64,000 bases of DNA from Psychrobacillus sp042945595. Lineage in GTDB: Bacteria; Bacillota; Bacilli; Bacillales_A; Planococcaceae. Location of the stretch: contig NZ_CP168493.1 of NCBI RefSeq assembly GCF_042945595.1, positions 434,001 to 498,000 of the forward strand, in the 5' to 3' direction. The position numbers were made by a program, and so were the translations under genes. Every line of letters begins with the position of its first letter. The first letter of the stretch is position 1. The notes under the pieces are model-generated. The model searched no databases. It was not told the DNA's origin and saw only the letters and a list, made by a program, of their open reading frames with translations. This document shows, piece by piece, positions 61,276-64,000 of the stretch.

Positions 61276-61333
61276 CGTGTTTGATAGAATATGAGATAAT
61301 CTAAGTCTAAGTAATTGAAGAGGAGGAGCATGA

Positions 61334-62254
61334 ATGGACTTTATCGCAATCGATTTTGAAACCGCTAATAGTTTACGGACGAGCATATGCTCCATTGGTA
61401 TTGTGCAAGTAAAAAACGGTAAGATTAGAGAAGAAGTACATACATTGATCAATCCATTAAGTGAATTTCATTACTACAATACAAAAATTCATGGAATTAC
61501 TGAAGACATGGTCATGAGTGCACCAACTTTTGAAGAATTTTGGCCAAATTTCAAAGAGTTCGTCGAAAATCAAACGATCATTGCACATAATGCTAGTTTT
61601 GATATTAGTGTTCTGCTTGCATCCTTAAACAACTTTCATGAGTCAACCCCAGACTTCCAATATGGTTGCTCTTATCAGATTGCGAAGAAAGTTTGGCCGA
61701 ATCTATATAATCACAAGCTGTCAACAGTGTCAAATTATTTAGGTATTAGCCTAAGGCATCACGATGCTCTAGAAGATGCTCGGGCGTCAGCATTAATAAC
61801 ATTACAGGCAATGGAGAAAACGAGAACAAATTCTGTTCAAGAACTATCACTCCTACACAAACTAAAAATAGGCACCCCAAATCCTACGAAAAAACAAGTG
61901 ACTCGTTCGAAAAAAAATAAAACGGATTCATCCTTACAACTTCTTGAGACCGAAGTGAATTTGCCGAATACGAAGCATCCGTTTTACGGGGCTAATATTG
62001 TGTTCACAGGAAGAATGCTTTCTATGACTAGAATGCAAGCGGCGCAACTAGCAGTCAATTGTGGTGCCATGTGTAAAGGGAATGTTGATAGCAACACAAA
62101 CGTTTTAGTCGTTGGAGATAATGATTTAGTAAAGTATGTACAAGGCATTAAAAGTACGAAAATGAAGAAAGTAGAAGAGATGATCAGTCATGGATTACCA
62201 ATAGAGATCGTGGGGGAACAAGATTTTTTAAGAATAGTTCGATACAACGATTAA
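61334..62254 (+). CDS. DEDDh 3'-5' exonuclease fused to a BRCT domain
   Basis: A 306-residue protein. Residues 1-165 form a DnaQ-like exonuclease with Asp7 and Glu9 (AIDFETA), the Asp in IIAHNASFDISVL and the final HHDALEDA. A Lys/Ser-rich linker (about 185-205) leads to a C-terminal BRCT domain (YGANIVFTGRMLSMTR, then NTNVLVVGDND). It resembles a DNA polymerase III epsilon-like exonuclease in which BRCT, as in DNA ligase, may direct it to nicked or gapped DNA. It is probably a repair or processing nuclease. GGAGGAG precedes the start. Confidence 0.85.
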   Translation: MDFIAIDFETANSLRTSICSIGIVQVKNGKIREEVHTLINPLSEFHYYNTKIHGITEDMVMSAPTFEEFWPNFKEFVENQTIIAHNASFDISVLLASLNNFHESTPDFQYGCSYQIAKKVWPNLYNHKLSTVSNYLGISLRHHDALEDARASALITLQAMEKTRTNSVQELSLLHKLKIGTPNPTKKQVTRSKKNKTDSSLQLLETEVNLPNTKHPFYGANIVFTGRMLSMTRMQAAQLAVNCGAMCKGNVDSNTNVLVVGDNDLVKYVQGIKSTKMKKVEEMISHGLPIEIVGEQDFLRIVRYND

Positions 62255-62290
62255 AATATTCGAATAGTGAATACAAGGTGCTTTTAAAAG

Positions 62291-62326
62291 TCGCTTGTTC
62301 TATTTCTATGAAAATGGAACAAGCGA
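62291..62326 (-). terminator. Probable terminator of argS
   Basis: TCGCTTGTTC (62291-62300) pairs with GAACAAGCGA (62317-62326), and inner A/T bases extend the stem. On the minus strand a short CTTTTAAA tail follows, so the T-run is modest. Confidence 0.6.
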
Positions 62327-62404
62327 TGGCTAAGCAAGGAATAAATCTTTAGGTAGGAGTGAAAGTGTAAAATCATCTGTGTTTCTTAAAGGGTACTTAT
62401 AGTG

Positions 62405-64000
62405 TTACATTTCACTAGGCGCTTTAATTCCTAAAAGTCGTAAAGCTTCTTCTATTACAATAACTACTGACTGAACAAGTGCAATGCGATATGCCAAATG
62501 ACTTGGATCATTCAGGATGTGCACATTTCCGTAAAAAGAGTTGAATGATTGCGCCAAATCAATCGCGTATTTTGCAATTATCGAAGGATCAAATTCATCT
62601 ATTGCACGTTTAATGATGCGAGGGAATTGTTGTAGTGATTTAACCACTTCCCATTCATAATCATTCACTCCAGAAACTTCTATGGTGTCGACATCTTGGA
62701 CTTTTCTTAAAATAGAACATGCTCTTGCATAAGTATATTGAACATAAGGTCCTGTTTCTCCATCGGTTTGGAGCATTTTCTTCAAGTCAAAATCAATGTC
62801 ATGCTTTCGATGTTGTTTTAAATCACTAAAAATAACAGCACCTACACCTACTTCTTTAGCCACTTCTTTTTTATTTACTAATGAAGGATTCTTCTCTTCT
62901 ATCGTTGACTCCGCTAATTGAATTGCCTCATTCAACACGTCTTCTAATAAAATTATTTTACCTTTCCGAGTAGATAGTTTTTTGCCATCTTTCAAAATTA
63001 ATCCAAAAGGAATATGCTGAAGAATTTCCGACCATTCATAACCCATTTTATTTAATACACACTTTAATTGCGCAAAGTGTAAGCTTTGTTCATTTCCAAC
63101 AACATACAAAGACTTATCGAAATGATAATCATTTTTTCGGTGAATGGCTGCCGTGATATCTCTTGTTGCATATAAAGTTGCACCGTCGGATTTTTTTATT
63201 AAACATGGCGGTAAGTTCTCACCGACATCTACTACCAGAGCACCATTAGACTCAATTAACAAGTTCTTATTTAGTAAATCTTCGACAATAGGTTCCATTT
63301 TGTCATTGTAATATGCCTCACCATGAAACGAATCGAATGTTACACCAAGTAGGTCATAGATTTTTTGGAATTCATGTAATGATTCTGTTCGAAACCATTC
63401 CCAAAGTGCCAAAGCTTCTGGCTCACCGTCTTCTAACGATTTAAAAGCCGCTCTCCCTTTGTCATTTAAGGAACCATCCTTTTCCGCTTCCTCGTGAAAG
63501 CGAATATAAAGTGCTAATAACGTTTGAATGGGAGCTTCTTGGACTTTCTTTTTTTCCCCCCATAATCGATAAGCTACGAGTAATTTTCCAAACTGAGTAC
63601 CCCAATCTCCTAGATGGTTTATTTTAATAGTTTGGTATCCACTTTTTTCTAGTAGCAATGCAATAGAATTTCCAATTACCGTGGATCTCAAATGTCCCAT
63701 GGAAAAAGGTTTTGCAATGTTTGGAGAGGACATATCAATTGTTACAACACCGCCAGCTCCTAAATTTGTAGAACCATATTGTTTACCTGCTTTGCGAATG
63801 GTATTCAAAATGGTATGTGTACATGATATTCGTCTCATGAAAATGTTCACATATCCATTCACCGCTTCCGCTTTTTCGATGTCTTCGTCTTGAATACAGG
63901 AAGCTATTTCTTGTGCAATTAACAGAGGTGACTTTCTATGTTGTTTAGCAAACGAAAAGCATGGTAAGGAGTAGTCGCCTAAATGTGCATATACAGGCAC
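62405..64000 (-). CDS. argS: Arginyl-tRNA synthetase, N terminus beyond the window
   Basis: Minus-strand frame, open at the right edge; 531 residues are visible and about 25 are missing. The HIGH-type motif is MGHLRSTVIGN after the SSPNIAKPF lead-in, INHLGDWGTQFGKL follows, the KMSK equivalent is KLSTRKG, and the C-terminal anticodon-binding domain ends LRLLGIKAPSEM. This is not the lineage of B. subtilis ArgS, which as I recall has VSANPTGDLHLGHARGA and KMSKRTGKA. It resembles the enzyme of lactobacilli, enterococci and the second ArgRS of some Bacillus. Its leader, where a T-box might lie, is outside the window. Confidence 0.92.
   Translation of the reverse strand: MPVYAHLGDYSLPCFSFAKQHRKSPLLIAQEIASCIQDEDIEKAEAVNGYVNIFMRRISCTHTILNTIRKAGKQYGSTNLGAGGVVTIDMSSPNIAKPFSMGHLRSTVIGNSIALLLEKSGYQTIKINHLGDWGTQFGKLLVAYRLWGEKKKVQEAPIQTLLALYIRFHEEAEKDGSLNDKGRAAFKSLEDGEPEALALWEWFRTESLHEFQKIYDLLGVTFDSFHGEAYYNDKMEPIVEDLLNKNLLIESNGALVVDVGENLPPCLIKKSDGATLYATRDITAAIHRKNDYHFDKSLYVVGNEQSLHFAQLKCVLNKMGYEWSEILQHIPFGLILKDGKKLSTRKGKIILLEDVLNEAIQLAESTIEEKNPSLVNKKEVAKEVGVGAVIFSDLKQHRKHDIDFDLKKMLQTDGETGPYVQYTYARACSILRKVQDVDTIEVSGVNDYEWEVVKSLQQFPRIIKRAIDEFDPSIIAKYAIDLAQSFNSFYGNVHILNDPSHLAYRIALVQSVVIVIEEALRLLGIKAPSEM

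Overview
The window is 64 kb of AT-rich DNA from a spore-forming Bacillales bacterium. The support is the prkA-yhbH-spoVR sporulation cluster, KimA behind a c-di-AMP riboswitch, MprF, a PRD-type MtlR, strong G+A-rich ribosome binding sites and T-tailed terminators. Small YfhD-like and YflT-like proteins and an SbsC-like secreted protein suggest a Bacillaceae/Planococcaceae soil organism. The species cannot be fixed from the sequence alone. No rRNA, tRNA, CRISPR array, intact insertion sequence or phage gene was seen.

Layout. 0-5 kb: the end of prkA, then yhbH and spoVR, then a TetR regulator (probably translated from a leaderless mRNA) with a FabF paralogue. 5-9 kb: a truncated copy of a short-chain dehydrogenase gene near its intact relative, a VOC protein, a threonine-aldolase-type enzyme and two small unknown genes. 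9-15 kb: potassium importer KimA, a patatin-like phospholipase, a YdaG-like stress protein, an LD-carboxypeptidase and an APH-fold kinase. 15-23.5 kb: a mannitol PTS operon (mtlA-mtlR-mtlF-mtlD) continuing into HPr and enzyme I, behind a promoter with a consensus cre site. 23.5-34 kb: two tandem membrane histidine kinases (one without its ATP-binding motifs), an ECF sigma/anti-sigma pair, two secreted wall-associated proteins, a MazG-like protein, a methyltransferase and a DMT exporter.

34-53.5 kb is the most unusual region. Five amidohydrolases (three CodA/AtzC-like, two of the chlorohydrolase/TrzA class) are interleaved with two oligopeptide-type binding lipoproteins, one complete Dpp/Opp-type ABC transporter, a LytS/YesM-type two-component system translationally coupled to an SSS-type membrane protein, and a 3-hydroxybutyrate-dehydrogenase-like SDR. 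Gene overlaps and the absence of unrelated genes suggest one uptake-and-hydrolysis system for a small amide or N-heterocyclic compound. The substrate cannot be read from the sequence. 53.5-64 kb: a SEC-C protein, MprF, small proteins, a PadR/HAAS pair behind repeated operators, a YflT-like stress protein with a sigma-B-like promoter, an exonuclease-BRCT fusion and most of an atypical-lineage arginyl-tRNA synthetase.

Three intergenic sites (about 15.4-15.9, 45.9-46.4 and 57.8-58.0 kb) carry copies of one noncoding repeat. Its central hairpin keeps pairing although the arm sequences differ, which points to selection on structure. All functional calls rest on reading motifs and family memory. 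No database search was run.
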